Assembly: GCA_944387205.1 (NCBI GenBank)
Contig: CALXDZ010000041.1
Coordinates: 1-54,237 of the forward strand
Source: an uncultured Oscillospiraceae bacterium
GTDB lineage: Bacteria > Bacillota > Clostridia > Oscillospirales > Oscillospiraceae
Direction of reading: 5' to 3'
Length of the DNA stretch: 54,237 nt
Positions 41,147 to 48,747 of the stretch are shown piece after piece. Within the stretch, counting starts at the first letter, position 1, and each line of letters opens with the position of its first letter. The position numbers and the translations under genes are program-made. Under the pieces are notes generated by a model. It saw only the letters and a program-made list of their open reading frames with translations. It did not search any database and was not told where the DNA came from.

Positions 41147-42352
41147 TCAGCCTTCCAGCAGCTGCCCCAGCATAACGTCGCACTGGATCAGTGCCCGGGG
41201 CAGGTGGAAGGGACCTTTGAAGGTGGAACCCTTGGTGGAGGGCTCGGTGGGCTTGCCGTCCCGGCGGAGATAGCCGTACCACTCGCCGTACTCGGGGTCG
41301 GCAAAGTGTTCCTTGCAGTAGGCCACGGTCTTTTCAAACCACTCCAGGTACTTCTCATCCCGGGTGTCCCGGTAGAGCATCAGGGAGGAGATCATGATCT
41401 CGTTGTGGGGCCACCACAGCTTCATGTCGTGCTCATAGGCCTCCGGGGGCTTGCCCAGGCAGTCGATGAAGTAGAGAAGTCCGCCGTACTCCTTGTCCCA
41501 GCCGGCCTCGATGGCCCAGTTGAAGACCTGCTCGGCCTTTTTGTGCAGTTCCTGGTTGCCGGTGCGGTTGGCATACTCCAGCAAAAACCACACGCACTCG
41601 ATGTCGTGGCCGGGGTTGACGGTGCGGCCCTCGGTGTAGTACAGCCGGGGATTGCCCTCCGGGTCCACGCTCTCCAGGGTGCACTTGAGATCGGGCTTGA
41701 CGTGATAGCGGAAGATGTCGTCGGCGCACTTGGCCGCCCGCTCATCGTACAGCGCCGCCTGCTCCGGGTCCACCCGGTGCATGACAGAGGTGATGTTGAG
41801 ATAGATCATGGGGTCCGCCAGAGCCCGGCCGGTGCGGGTCTCGGGAATGGTCTTGGGGCCCAGGCCCGTGGGGTCCTTGATGAGGCCGTTGTTCAGCTGC
41901 CAGATCAGCTCATAGGCCCGGCGGGCCCGCTCCAGGTGCTCCCGCTCGCCGGTGACGCCGTAGTACTCGGCGTTGGCCAGGACATAGAAGCCCTCGGAGA
42001 AGCAGTAGCGCCGCTGGCGCAGGGGCTTGCCCTCAGCGGTGACGGTGAAGTACATCCGTCCGCCGGCCTCATGGTTGATGCAGTGGTCCTCCAGGAAATC
42101 GATGCAGCTCTTGGCCGCCTCCAGCCACTCCGACCGGACGCCGTAGACGTGGCACAGATAGGAGAAGGTCCAGCCGCAGCGGCCCTGCATCCAAACGCTC
42201 TTGTCGGTGGAGTAGATCTCCCCCTTCCGGTCCAGACAGGTGTAAACGCCGCCGTTGACGCGGTCCATGCCCTTTTCCAGCCAGAAGTTCGCGCAGGTGT
42301 TCAGCTCGCTTTGTACCCAGTCCCGGTACGCCTGCAATTTCGCCTTATCCAT
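41147..42352 (-). CDS. N-acylglucosamine 2-epimerase (AGE)
   Basis: A 401-residue alpha/alpha-barrel enzyme that interconverts ManNAc and GlcNAc. Catalytic His contexts are VNPGHDIECVWFLLEYA and KGPFHLPRALIQCD; other family stretches are WMQGRCGWTFSYLC, FSEGFYVLANAEYY and WWPHNEIMISSLM. ATG 42352 has AAAGGATGG upstream. It lies on the minus strand under its own promoter, divergent from the ROK-like kinase. This gives the NanA-AGE-GlcNAc kinase route instead of the ManNAc kinase/NanE route. Confidence 0.94.
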   Translation of the reverse strand: MDKAKLQAYRDWVQSELNTCANFWLEKGMDRVNGGVYTCLDRKGEIYSTDKSVWMQGRCGWTFSYLCHVYGVRSEWLEAAKSCIDFLEDHCINHEAGGRMYFTVTAEGKPLRQRRYCFSEGFYVLANAEYYGVTGEREHLERARRAYELIWQLNNGLIKDPTGLGPKTIPETRTGRALADPMIYLNITSVMHRVDPEQAALYDERAAKCADDIFRYHVKPDLKCTLESVDPEGNPRLYYTEGRTVNPGHDIECVWFLLEYANRTGNQELHKKAEQVFNWAIEAGWDKEYGGLLYFIDCLGKPPEAYEHDMKLWWPHNEIMISSLMLYRDTRDEKYLEWFEKTVAYCKEHFADPEYGEWYGYLRRDGKPTEPSTKGSTFKGPFHLPRALIQCDVMLGQLLEG

Positions 42353-42389
42353 TAGGAAACCATCCTTTCCTCTATTTGGTGATGGCACC

Positions 42390-42418
42390 ATGATATTTCC
42401 TTTCCCGCCGCCCGTCAA
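42390..42418 (-). promoter_or_regulatory. Promoter of the epimerase-rpiR operon
   Basis: On the minus strand, TTGACG (42418-42413), a 17-bp spacer and TATCAT (42395-42390). Confidence 0.8.
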
Positions 42419-42427
42419 GGTAAAAAA

Positions 42428-42440
42428 GAAAATTTTTTTC
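42428..42440. promoter_or_regulatory. Central operator candidate between divergent promoters
   Basis: GAAAATTTTTTTC lies between the two opposing -35 elements (42413-42418 and 42447-42452), so a single bound repressor could block both. It is related to the repeats at 40111-40165. Confidence 0.55.
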
Positions 42441-42446
42441 AAAGTA

Positions 42447-42474
42447 TTGACAAAATGAAAAAAACTGCTAGCCT
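42447..42474 (+). promoter_or_regulatory. Promoter of the ROK-like kinase gene
   Basis: A perfect -35 TTGACA (42447-42452), a 16-bp spacer and a weak -10 TAGCCT (42469-42474). Confidence 0.5.
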
Positions 42475-42499
42475 AAAAGCAACAGCGGGAACTGTATGT

Positions 42500-42532
42500 C
42501 CCCCGCGCGGCGGGGAGAATTTGTTTTTTAGG
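42500..42532 (+). other. GC hairpin with following T-tract in the kinase leader
   Basis: CCCCGC-GCG-GCGGGG (42502-42516) followed about 6 nt later by TTTGTTTTTT, just before the AGGAATGAGGAGG ribosome binding region. It is a possible attenuator, but the gap before the T-tract weakens that reading. Confidence 0.35.
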
Positions 42533-42550
42533 AATGAGGAGGACCTTGTC

Positions 42551-43936
42551 ATGAAGCATCTTGGCATTGACGTCACCGTAAAGCATCTTCCGCCCCTGGA
42601 CCCGGCCTTTATCCCCCTGGGCCGCTTTTACGAGGCGTTTTTGAAGGACGCGAAGGAGCCTTTTGAGGTGGCGGTGGAGCGCTCCGGCGGCCAGGTGGCC
42701 GTATACCGCACCCGTGTCCACGGTACCGAGGCGCTGCGCCAGGCGGACATTTACTATATCGACCGCATCATCAAGACCCTTTTGTGGATGAAGGGCGGCT
42801 TCCGGGTGTATCTCCACGGCAACGAGGCCGTGTGCGCCGCCATGGCCGAGCATTACTCTGCCCATGGCTCCCGGGCCTTTGACTTTGACTATATGGCCAA
42901 CATCTATGAGCATCCCTTTGAGGTGCTGCGGGTGGACCAGGTGCCGGAGGAGAAGAGTGTTTCCAAGGCCATCGGCCGGCATCTGGACGGCTGCCGCATC
43001 GGCTTTGACGCCGGCGGGTCCGACCGGAAGGTCTCCGCGGTCATCGACGGCGAGAGTGTCTACAGCGAGGAGGTAGTGTGGTTCCCCAAGACCAACTCCG
43101 ACCCCGACTACCACTATGACGGCATCGTCTCCGCCCTCAAGTCCGCGGCGGAGCATCTGCCCCGGGTGGACGCGGTGGGCGTCAGCTCCGCCGGCATCTA
43201 TATCGACAACCGGACCATGAACGCCTCGCTGTTCCTGAAGGTGCCCAAGGAGGCCTATGACGCCAAGGTCAAGGACATCTATATCCGGGCCATCACCGAC
43301 ACCTTCGGCGACGTGCCCTATGCCGTGGTCAACGACGGCGACGTCTCCGCCCTGGCCGGCGCCATGAGCCTGGAGGACAACAACGTCCTGGGCATCGCCA
43401 TGGGCACCAGCGAGGCTGTGGGCTATGTGGATGAGGAGGGCAACATCACCGGCTGGCTCAACGAGCTGGCCTTCGTGCCCGTGGACGCGGCCCCCACCGC
43501 CATGGAAGACGAGTGGAGCGGCGACATCGGCTGCGGCGTGAAGTACTTCTCCCAGGACTCCGTCATCAAGCTCGCCCCCGCCGCCGGCATCCAGCTGGAC
43601 CCCGCCCTCTCCCCCGCCGAGAAGCTGAAGGTGGTCCAGGGCCTCATGGAGCAGGGCGATCCCCGAGCCGCCAAGATCTATGAGAGCATCGGCGTGTACC
43701 TGGCCCATACCCTGGCCCTGTATCACCACCTCTACGGCTACCGCCATGTGCTGCTGCTGGGCCGTGTCATGTCCGGCAAGGGCGGCGATCTGCTGCTGGA
43801 GACCTGCCGCAAGGTCCTCGCCGACGAGTACAAAGAGGTCAACGAGAAGATCCATCTGGCCCTGCCGGACGAGAAGTTCCGCCGGGTGGGCCAGTCCGCC
43901 GCCGCCGCCAGCCTGCCCGAGCTGCGCAAGGCGTGA
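42551..43936 (+). CDS. ROK-like sugar kinase with long N-terminal extension
   Basis: A 461-residue protein. The C-terminal ~310 residues have an ASKHA/ROK nucleotide fold: IGFDAGGSDRKVSAVIDG (phosphate loop), AVGVSSAGIYIDN, VVNDGDVSALAGAMS (NDG element with putative catalytic Asp) and LGIAMGTSEAVGYVDEEGNITGW. The usual ROK zinc motif CxCGxxGC is absent. The first ~140 residues (YYIDRIIKTLLWMKGGFRVYLHGNEAVCAAMAEHY) are not DNA-binding and I do not recognise them. In this cluster the missing step is phosphorylation of GlcNAc, so that is the likely reaction. ATG 42551 has GAGGAGGACC. The stop overlaps the esterase start (GTGA). Confidence 0.82.
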   Translation: MKHLGIDVTVKHLPPLDPAFIPLGRFYEAFLKDAKEPFEVAVERSGGQVAVYRTRVHGTEALRQADIYYIDRIIKTLLWMKGGFRVYLHGNEAVCAAMAEHYSAHGSRAFDFDYMANIYEHPFEVLRVDQVPEEKSVSKAIGRHLDGCRIGFDAGGSDRKVSAVIDGESVYSEEVVWFPKTNSDPDYHYDGIVSALKSAAEHLPRVDAVGVSSAGIYIDNRTMNASLFLKVPKEAYDAKVKDIYIRAITDTFGDVPYAVVNDGDVSALAGAMSLEDNNVLGIAMGTSEAVGYVDEEGNITGWLNELAFVPVDAAPTAMEDEWSGDIGCGVKYFSQDSVIKLAPAAGIQLDPALSPAEKLKVVQGLMEQGDPRAAKIYESIGVYLAHTLALYHHLYGYRHVLLLGRVMSGKGGDLLLETCRKVLADEYKEVNEKIHLALPDEKFRRVGQSAAAASLPELRKA

Positions 43937-44586
43937 GAAAGCACATCGTCTGCCTGGGCGATTCCAACACCCACGGCTACTGTGCTGATCCCCGCGACTG
44001 CGCCGATGGGGAACTTCTGCGCTTCAATGAGGAGGAGCGCTGGACCTGTCTGCTGCAAAAGCACCTGGGAGATGGGTACCTGGTGACGGAGGAGGGCCTC
44101 AGCGGCCGGACCACCGTGTTCCGGGACCCGCTGGAGGAGGGGCTGGCCACCATCGACTATCTGGTGCCCTGCCTCAAGAGCCATGAACCGGTGGATCTGC
44201 TGGTGGTGATGCTGGGCACCAACGACACCAAGGACCGCTTTGCCGCCAGTGCTCCCTGTATCGCGCTGGGAATGGAGCGGCTGGTGAAAAAGGCCGCCGC
44301 CACAGAGTGCTGGGGCAGCGGCGGACCCAGGATCTTGATCGTGGCGCCGCCGGCCATCGATGAGCGGATGCCCGATTCCCCGGTGGGCGGCATCATGGGC
44401 ACGGGCTGTGTGGAAAAGTCCAGGCAGCTGGGGCCGCTGTATGCACAGCTTGCCGAGCGGCTGGAGCTTTCGTTCCTGGACGCGGCGGGATGTGAGCTCA
44501 ACCAGGTGGACTATATGCACCTGACAAGAAAGGGCCATGCCCGGCTGGCAAAGCTGCTGGCCGCGGCTGTGCCGACACTGATTTGA
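43933..44586 (+). CDS. SGNH/GDSL hydrolase
   Basis: A 217-residue cytosolic esterase with all SGNH blocks: IVCLGDSNTHGY (nucleophile Ser), GLSGRTT (Gly), MLGTNDTKDRF (Asn) and DYMHLTRKGH (Asp and His). No signal peptide. The start is GTG 43933 within the GTGA overlap with the kinase gene, so it is translationally coupled. In an amino sugar regulon a likely role is removal of O-acetyl groups from imported sialic acids or sugars; this is inference from context. A strong terminator follows 5 nt after the stop. Confidence 0.9.
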   Translation: MRKHIVCLGDSNTHGYCADPRDCADGELLRFNEEERWTCLLQKHLGDGYLVTEEGLSGRTTVFRDPLEEGLATIDYLVPCLKSHEPVDLLVVMLGTNDTKDRFAASAPCIALGMERLVKKAAATECWGSGGPRILIVAPPAIDERMPDSPVGGIMGTGCVEKSRQLGPLYAQLAERLELSFLDAAGCELNQVDYMHLTRKGHARLAKLLAAAVPTLI

Positions 44587-44591
44587 AGGCA

Positions 44592-44623
44592 AAAAAAGAG
44601 ACGGCGGAAGCCGTCTCTTTTTT
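44592..44623. terminator. Bidirectional terminator
   Basis: AAAAAAGAGACGGC, loop GGAA and GCCGTCTCTTTTTT, between the converging esterase and YesL-like genes. Confidence 0.9.
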
Positions 44624-44631
44624 GCTTTTTC

Positions 44632-45294
44632 TCAGCGCAGGTACCAGGGCCTGTATCCGCCGTCCCCGCCGTCCTCCTTTGGGGTGTAGCGCCGGAACAC
44701 CGGCTCCAGCAAAAGGGAGGACACCAGGGCGCACACCGCGGGAGTGAGCAGGATGACGCCCCAGTATAAAAACCGCAGAGTCAAAATCACACTGCCCGCC
44801 AGGAGCACCGCCGCGCCCAAAGCGGCGGGCAGATGCCGCAGCGTCACCCGCAGCGCGGTGGACAGCAGCCCTCCGGCGGTAAAGGTGAACCGGGAGAGCA
44901 GCGGGAAAGTCACGGCAAGATAGGAAAGGGGCAAAAGCAGCAGCACACAGTACACCACCCGCACCAGGGGCCATATGTCTCCCGCTGCCTGAGCGGCCAT
45001 GGTGAAAAAGAGAAAGCCCGCATCCAGGGCCAGGCCCAGGAGCAAAAACACCACCGTGGCTGGGATACCGGCCCGGAGGTTGTCCCGGAAGGCGTGGAAA
45101 AAGCCTCGGTAGGCGCCGCTTTCGCCCCGGCGAATGTACTTGACGCAGCTGTAGTAGAGGGCGGAGGCTGCGGGGCCGATGGTCACCACCGGCAAACAGC
45201 ACAGCAGAAACAGCACGCTGAGCACTACCGCGTCCAGCACCCGGCCGGTGAAGCGGAAAAAGGTGCTGTCAGGATTGAAAAGACTCTGAAACAT
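44632..45294 (-). CDS. YesL/DUF624 family membrane protein
   Basis: A 220-residue membrane protein with about five helices. The N-terminal pattern (MFQSLFNPDSTFFRFTGRVLDAVVLSVLFLLCCLPVVTIGPAASALYYSCVK) is the hallmark of DUF624/YesL proteins. These often lie near carbohydrate ABC transporters in Firmicutes; their function is unknown. ATG 45294 has CAGGAGGACC. Codons upstream in the same frame are not family sequence. It is monocistronic, divergent from ktrB. Confidence 0.88.
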   Translation of the reverse strand: MFQSLFNPDSTFFRFTGRVLDAVVLSVLFLLCCLPVVTIGPAASALYYSCVKYIRRGESGAYRGFFHAFRDNLRAGIPATVVFLLLGLALDAGFLFFTMAAQAAGDIWPLVRVVYCVLLLLPLSYLAVTFPLLSRFTFTAGGLLSTALRVTLRHLPAALGAAVLLAGSVILTLRFLYWGVILLTPAVCALVSSLLLEPVFRRYTPKEDGGDGGYRPWYLR

Positions 45295-45502
45295 GGCGGG
45301 TCCTCCTGGATAATGGGCTGACGCCGGGGTAACCTGAACAGGAGAAAAAAGCAGGCGCCCGGCCGCCGAATGGGCGGTCAAAGGGCTTGAAAATCGTCTT
45401 TATTGTACCCTATCCGGGCAAAAAGGTCAAACCCTGCCGGTGTCCTGGGGGGAGAGACATTGTTCTTGACGCAAATTTAACGCCTCCGGCACCGCTTTTG
45501 AA

Positions 45503-45531
45503 TTGCAAGCGGCGGCGTAGTGTGCTATATT
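45503..45531 (+). promoter_or_regulatory. Promoter of the ktrB-ktrA operon
   Basis: TTGCAA (45503-45508), a 17-bp spacer and TATATT (45526-45531), about 55 nt before the GTG start. The leader is too short for a c-di-AMP riboswitch. Confidence 0.7.
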
Positions 45532-45585
45532 GAGCGGGAATGTAAGCCCTGGCGCTATCCGCCGGGCGGAGAGGGAGGGACACGC

Positions 45586-46932
45586 GTGTCCATTTGGAAA
45601 ATCAGAAGGACTTCGCCGGCCCAGGTGATCATTCTGGGCTTCATGGCGCTGATCCTGGGCGGAACGGCGCTTTTGATGCTGCCTCCGGCCACCCGGGGAC
45701 CGGGAGGCGCGCCCTTTCTGGACGCCCTTTTCACCGCCACCTCTGCCACCTGCGTTACAGGCCTGGTGGTGGAGAACACGGTGACCTATTGGAGCACCTT
45801 CGGTCAGGTGGTGATCCTGGCCCTGATCCAGATCGGCGGTATGGGCGTCATCACCATGGCCGTGGCAGTGGCCATTTTCACCGGCCGGCGCATCGGATTG
45901 CGTCAGCGCTATATCATGCAGGAGTCCATCTCCGCACCCCAGATGGGCGGCATTGTCCGCATGACCGGCTTTATCCTCCGGGCCACCGTGTGCATGGAGG
46001 CTGCCGGCGCGGCACTGCTGGCCCTGCGCTTTTGTCCGCAGCTGGGGCTGTGGAAGGGCCTTTGGTATGCGGTGTTCCACGCGGTGTCCGCCTTCTGCAA
46101 TGCGGGCTTTGACCTGCTGGGAGACCCGGTGCCCTACGCCTCTCTCACGGGCTATGTGGCCGACCCACTGGTCAACTGCGTCATCATGGCCCTGATCGTT
46201 CTGGGCGGCATTGGCTTTTTGACCTGGAGCGACGTGGTGACCCACGGCATCCACCTGCGGCGCTACCGTCTCCAGAGCAAGCTGATTTTGACGGTCACTG
46301 CGGTACTGCTGGCGCTGCCGGCCCTGTTTTTCTTCTTCTATGAGTTCTCCCTGCCCCAGTGGCAGGGGCTGAGCGGCGCGGAGCGGTTCTGGAGCGCCTG
46401 CTTCCAGTCTGTCTCCCCCCGCACCGCCGGATTCAATACCATTGATCTGGGGGCTCTCAGTGAGCCCAGCCAGCTGCTCACCACCGCCCTCATGCTTATC
46501 GGCGGCGCTCCGGGCTCCACCGCCGGTGGCTTTAAAAACACCACACTGGTGGTGCTGCTTTTGACCATGCTGTCGGTGTTCCGGCGGAAGGAGAGCGCCC
46601 AGGCCTTCGGCCGGCGGATCCCGGCGGAGGTGCTGCGCAGTGCAGCGGCCATCTTCATGCTGTATCTGACGCTGTTTCTTGCCGGCGGGATGCTCCTTTG
46701 CTGCATTGACGGCGTGCCCCTCCAGGCGGCGCTGTTCGAGGCGGCCTCCGCCCTGGGTACCGTGGGTCTGACCCTGGGGGTGACACCGGACCTGAGCGCA
46801 CCCTGCCAGCTGGTGCTGGTGTTTTTGATGTACTGCGGCCGGGTGGGCGGCCTGACGCTGATCTATGCCGTCCTGGCGGGCAGCGCGCCCATTGCCTCCC
46901 AGCTGCCCCAGGAAAAAGTGACGGTGGGTTAA
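45586..46932 (+). CDS. ktrB: Potassium uptake protein, TrkH/KtrB family
   Basis: A 448-residue K+ channel-like membrane subunit with four pore repeats. The first filter is TATSATCVTGLVVENT, and later ones are SAFCNAGFDLLG, SVSPRTAGFNTID and SALGTVGLTLGV, each with the selectivity-filter Gly. GGAPGSTAGGFKNTTL is the usual loop in repeat three. Start GTG 45586 has GGGAGGGA 6 nt upstream; the open frame before it is unrelated. It forms an operon with the RCK regulator 28 nt downstream. Length fits KtrB. Confidence 0.95.
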   Translation: MSIWKIRRTSPAQVIILGFMALILGGTALLMLPPATRGPGGAPFLDALFTATSATCVTGLVVENTVTYWSTFGQVVILALIQIGGMGVITMAVAVAIFTGRRIGLRQRYIMQESISAPQMGGIVRMTGFILRATVCMEAAGAALLALRFCPQLGLWKGLWYAVFHAVSAFCNAGFDLLGDPVPYASLTGYVADPLVNCVIMALIVLGGIGFLTWSDVVTHGIHLRRYRLQSKLILTVTAVLLALPALFFFFYEFSLPQWQGLSGAERFWSACFQSVSPRTAGFNTIDLGALSEPSQLLTTALMLIGGAPGSTAGGFKNTTLVVLLLTMLSVFRRKESAQAFGRRIPAEVLRSAAAIFMLYLTLFLAGGMLLCCIDGVPLQAALFEAASALGTVGLTLGVTPDLSAPCQLVLVFLMYCGRVGGLTLIYAVLAGSAPIASQLPQEKVTVG

Positions 46933-46960
46933 AACCCGCAAAAAGAAGGAGGAAAGGGAT

Positions 46961-47608
46961 ATGAAATCCATTTTGATCATCGGTATGGGCCGCTTTGGCC
47001 GGCACATGGCCCGCAAGCTCCGGGAGCTCAACCACGAGGTCATGGCTGTGGACCGAAATGAAGAGCGCATCAACGATGTACTGGACCTGGTCACCAGCGC
47101 CCAGATCGGCGACAGCACCAGCGAGGCCTTCATCGCCTCTCTGGGCGTGCGGAACTTCGACGTGTGCATGGTGGCCATTGGCGACGATTTCCAGAGCTCC
47201 CTGGAGACCACGGCCCTGCTCAAGGAGCAGGGAGCGCCCTTTGTGGTCTCCCGGGCGGCCCGGGACGTTCACGCAAAGTTCCTGCTGCGCAACGGCGCAG
47301 ACGAGGTGGTCTACCCCGAGCGGCAGATGGCCGGCTGGGCCGCAGTGCGCTACAGCTCGGACCATATCTTCGACTACATCCAGCTGACCCCGGACCACTC
47401 CATCTATGAGGTGGCGGTGCCGGAGAGCTGGGAGGGCAAGACCATCGTCCAGCTGGGCGTGCGGCAGAAGTACCACATCAGCATCCTGGCCATGAAGCGG
47501 GAGGGGCAGTTGGAGCCGCTGCCCAAGCCGGACCGGTGCTTCCAGTCCGGGGAGACCATGCTGATCCTGGGCGCTGACCGGGACGTACAGAAGTTTTTGC
47601 GGGGATGA
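46961..47608 (+). CDS. ktrA: Potassium uptake regulatory subunit (RCK), KtrA family
   Basis: A 215-residue cytosolic gating subunit. The RCK_N Rossmann fold carries IIGMGRFGRHMARKLRELNHEVMAVDRNEERI (GxGxxG and the acidic residue that binds the ribose), followed by AQIGDSTSEAF. RCK_C covers the last ~80 residues (SIYEVAVPESWEGKTIVQLGVRQKY), the domain that binds c-di-AMP in several relatives. AAGGAGGAAAGGG precedes the ATG. It works as an octameric ring on KtrB. Confidence 0.95.
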   Translation: MKSILIIGMGRFGRHMARKLRELNHEVMAVDRNEERINDVLDLVTSAQIGDSTSEAFIASLGVRNFDVCMVAIGDDFQSSLETTALLKEQGAPFVVSRAARDVHAKFLLRNGADEVVYPERQMAGWAAVRYSSDHIFDYIQLTPDHSIYEVAVPESWEGKTIVQLGVRQKYHISILAMKREGQLEPLPKPDRCFQSGETMLILGADRDVQKFLRG

Positions 47609-47614
47609 AAGAGG

Positions 47615-47652
47615 AAAAGTGCCTGGGAGCAAGGCTCCCAGGCACTTTTTTT
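47615..47652. terminator. Bidirectional terminator
   Basis: AAAAGTGCCTGGGAGC, loop AAG and its perfect complement followed by TTTTTTT, between converging ktrA and the FliB-like gene. Confidence 0.9.
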
Positions 47653-48726
47653 CTATGACAGGAGCCCCGGCAGGGACAGCGCCGCCTGAAAGGTGTCCAG
47701 GCCGATAGAGCCCCAGAAGGCCTCCTGCAGGGCGTCCAGGTTCTCCTGGCAGTGCTCCATCTCCCGACAGAAGAGCCGCAGGGCCTCCGGAAATGGGGTG
47801 AGGTTTCCCAGCAGCGCTGCGGCGGCGGTGCCCAGCACCGCCAGCTCCGCCTGGGACAGCACGTCCCCGTCCCACACGCCGTGGAGCCAGTGGCGCAGGA
47901 GGAAGTACTCCGCCGTCCGCCGGGTCTGCGTCTCTTGGGGAGGGTGCAGGGAAAGCGAGCCCTGTGGAAGACCTTCCCGGGCGGCGGCGAGCAGCGCGCG
48001 CCAGTCTTCCCCCAGGATCTCCAAAGAGGAGAGCTGTGCCACAAGGGTTTCCCAAGCCTCCCGGGCTGCCATTTCGTTCTCTGCCGGAGCCTCCGGCAGA
48101 GGCGCTGTGGCCCAGGCGCCGCACACATCGGCGCTCCGGCCCTCCTCCCCCTGATCGATCAGAGTCTGGAGGTCGTTGGCCAGCAGCGCCACGCCCCACA
48201 GCCGACCGGCCATGGGACCCGGGCGGCGGAGCAGGCCCAGGGCCGTCTTGCGGCCCAGCAGCAGCGGGGTTAACAGCTCCGGCGTATCCCCCAACGGTTC
48301 CCCCGGCTCCTGCCAGAGAGCCTCCGGCTGGGACAGCAGTTCCCCATCCTCCGCCAGCACCAGCCGGACCACCTCAGGACAGGAGGCCCCGAGAGTCAGC
48401 TCCCGCCGGGGGCCGTAGTCATCCAGGAACCGGGGATGGGTGCGGCAGATGAAGCTGGTGTGCTCCTCCCCCAGCCGGCGGTGGATCTCACACAGGCCGC
48501 TGGGCTCCCAGAAGGGGCACCGGCCCCCCTGAAGGGGGAAGCACAGCTCCTCCCCGTCCCGGCGCAGGGCGGCCCGGAGCCGCTGGCCCAGCTCTCCGGG
48601 CACAGCGGCGTAAAAGTCGGCGGTATTTTGGTCGATCAGTACCTCCCAGCCCTCACAGCAGCTGTGGGGACACCCGGGACCCAGACAGCGGAACCGGGGC
48701 ACATAGGAGGGAGCATAGAGAGACAT
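47653..48726 (-). CDS. FliB-like flagellin lysine N-methylase family protein
   Basis: A 357-residue protein opening with YAPSYVPRFRCLGPGCPHSCCEGWEVLID, the signature of the FliB family, and further cysteines in GGRCPFWEPSGLCEIHRRLG and FICRTHPR. The CxxxC-type cysteines resemble the YkgJ metal-cluster domain. FliB methylates flagellin lysines in Salmonella, but no flagellar gene is in the window. Clostridia often carry FliB-like paralogues whose substrate is unknown. ATG 48726 follows AAAGGAGC and lies only 21 nt after the PucR stop, so the two are probably cotranscribed. Confidence 0.87.
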   Translation of the reverse strand: MSLYAPSYVPRFRCLGPGCPHSCCEGWEVLIDQNTADFYAAVPGELGQRLRAALRRDGEELCFPLQGGRCPFWEPSGLCEIHRRLGEEHTSFICRTHPRFLDDYGPRRELTLGASCPEVVRLVLAEDGELLSQPEALWQEPGEPLGDTPELLTPLLLGRKTALGLLRRPGPMAGRLWGVALLANDLQTLIDQGEEGRSADVCGAWATAPLPEAPAENEMAAREAWETLVAQLSSLEILGEDWRALLAAAREGLPQGSLSLHPPQETQTRRTAEYFLLRHWLHGVWDGDVLSQAELAVLGTAAAALLGNLTPFPEALRLFCREMEHCQENLDALQEAFWGSIGLDTFQAALSLPGLLS

Positions 48727-48747
48727 AGGAGCTCCTTTCCGGCGGCT

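Noticed and set aside
45295-45585. Possible c-di-AMP (ydaO-type) riboswitch before ktrB
   Set aside because: Such riboswitches are common before ktr genes, but only about 50 nt separate the predicted start site from the GTG and no conserved core was found.
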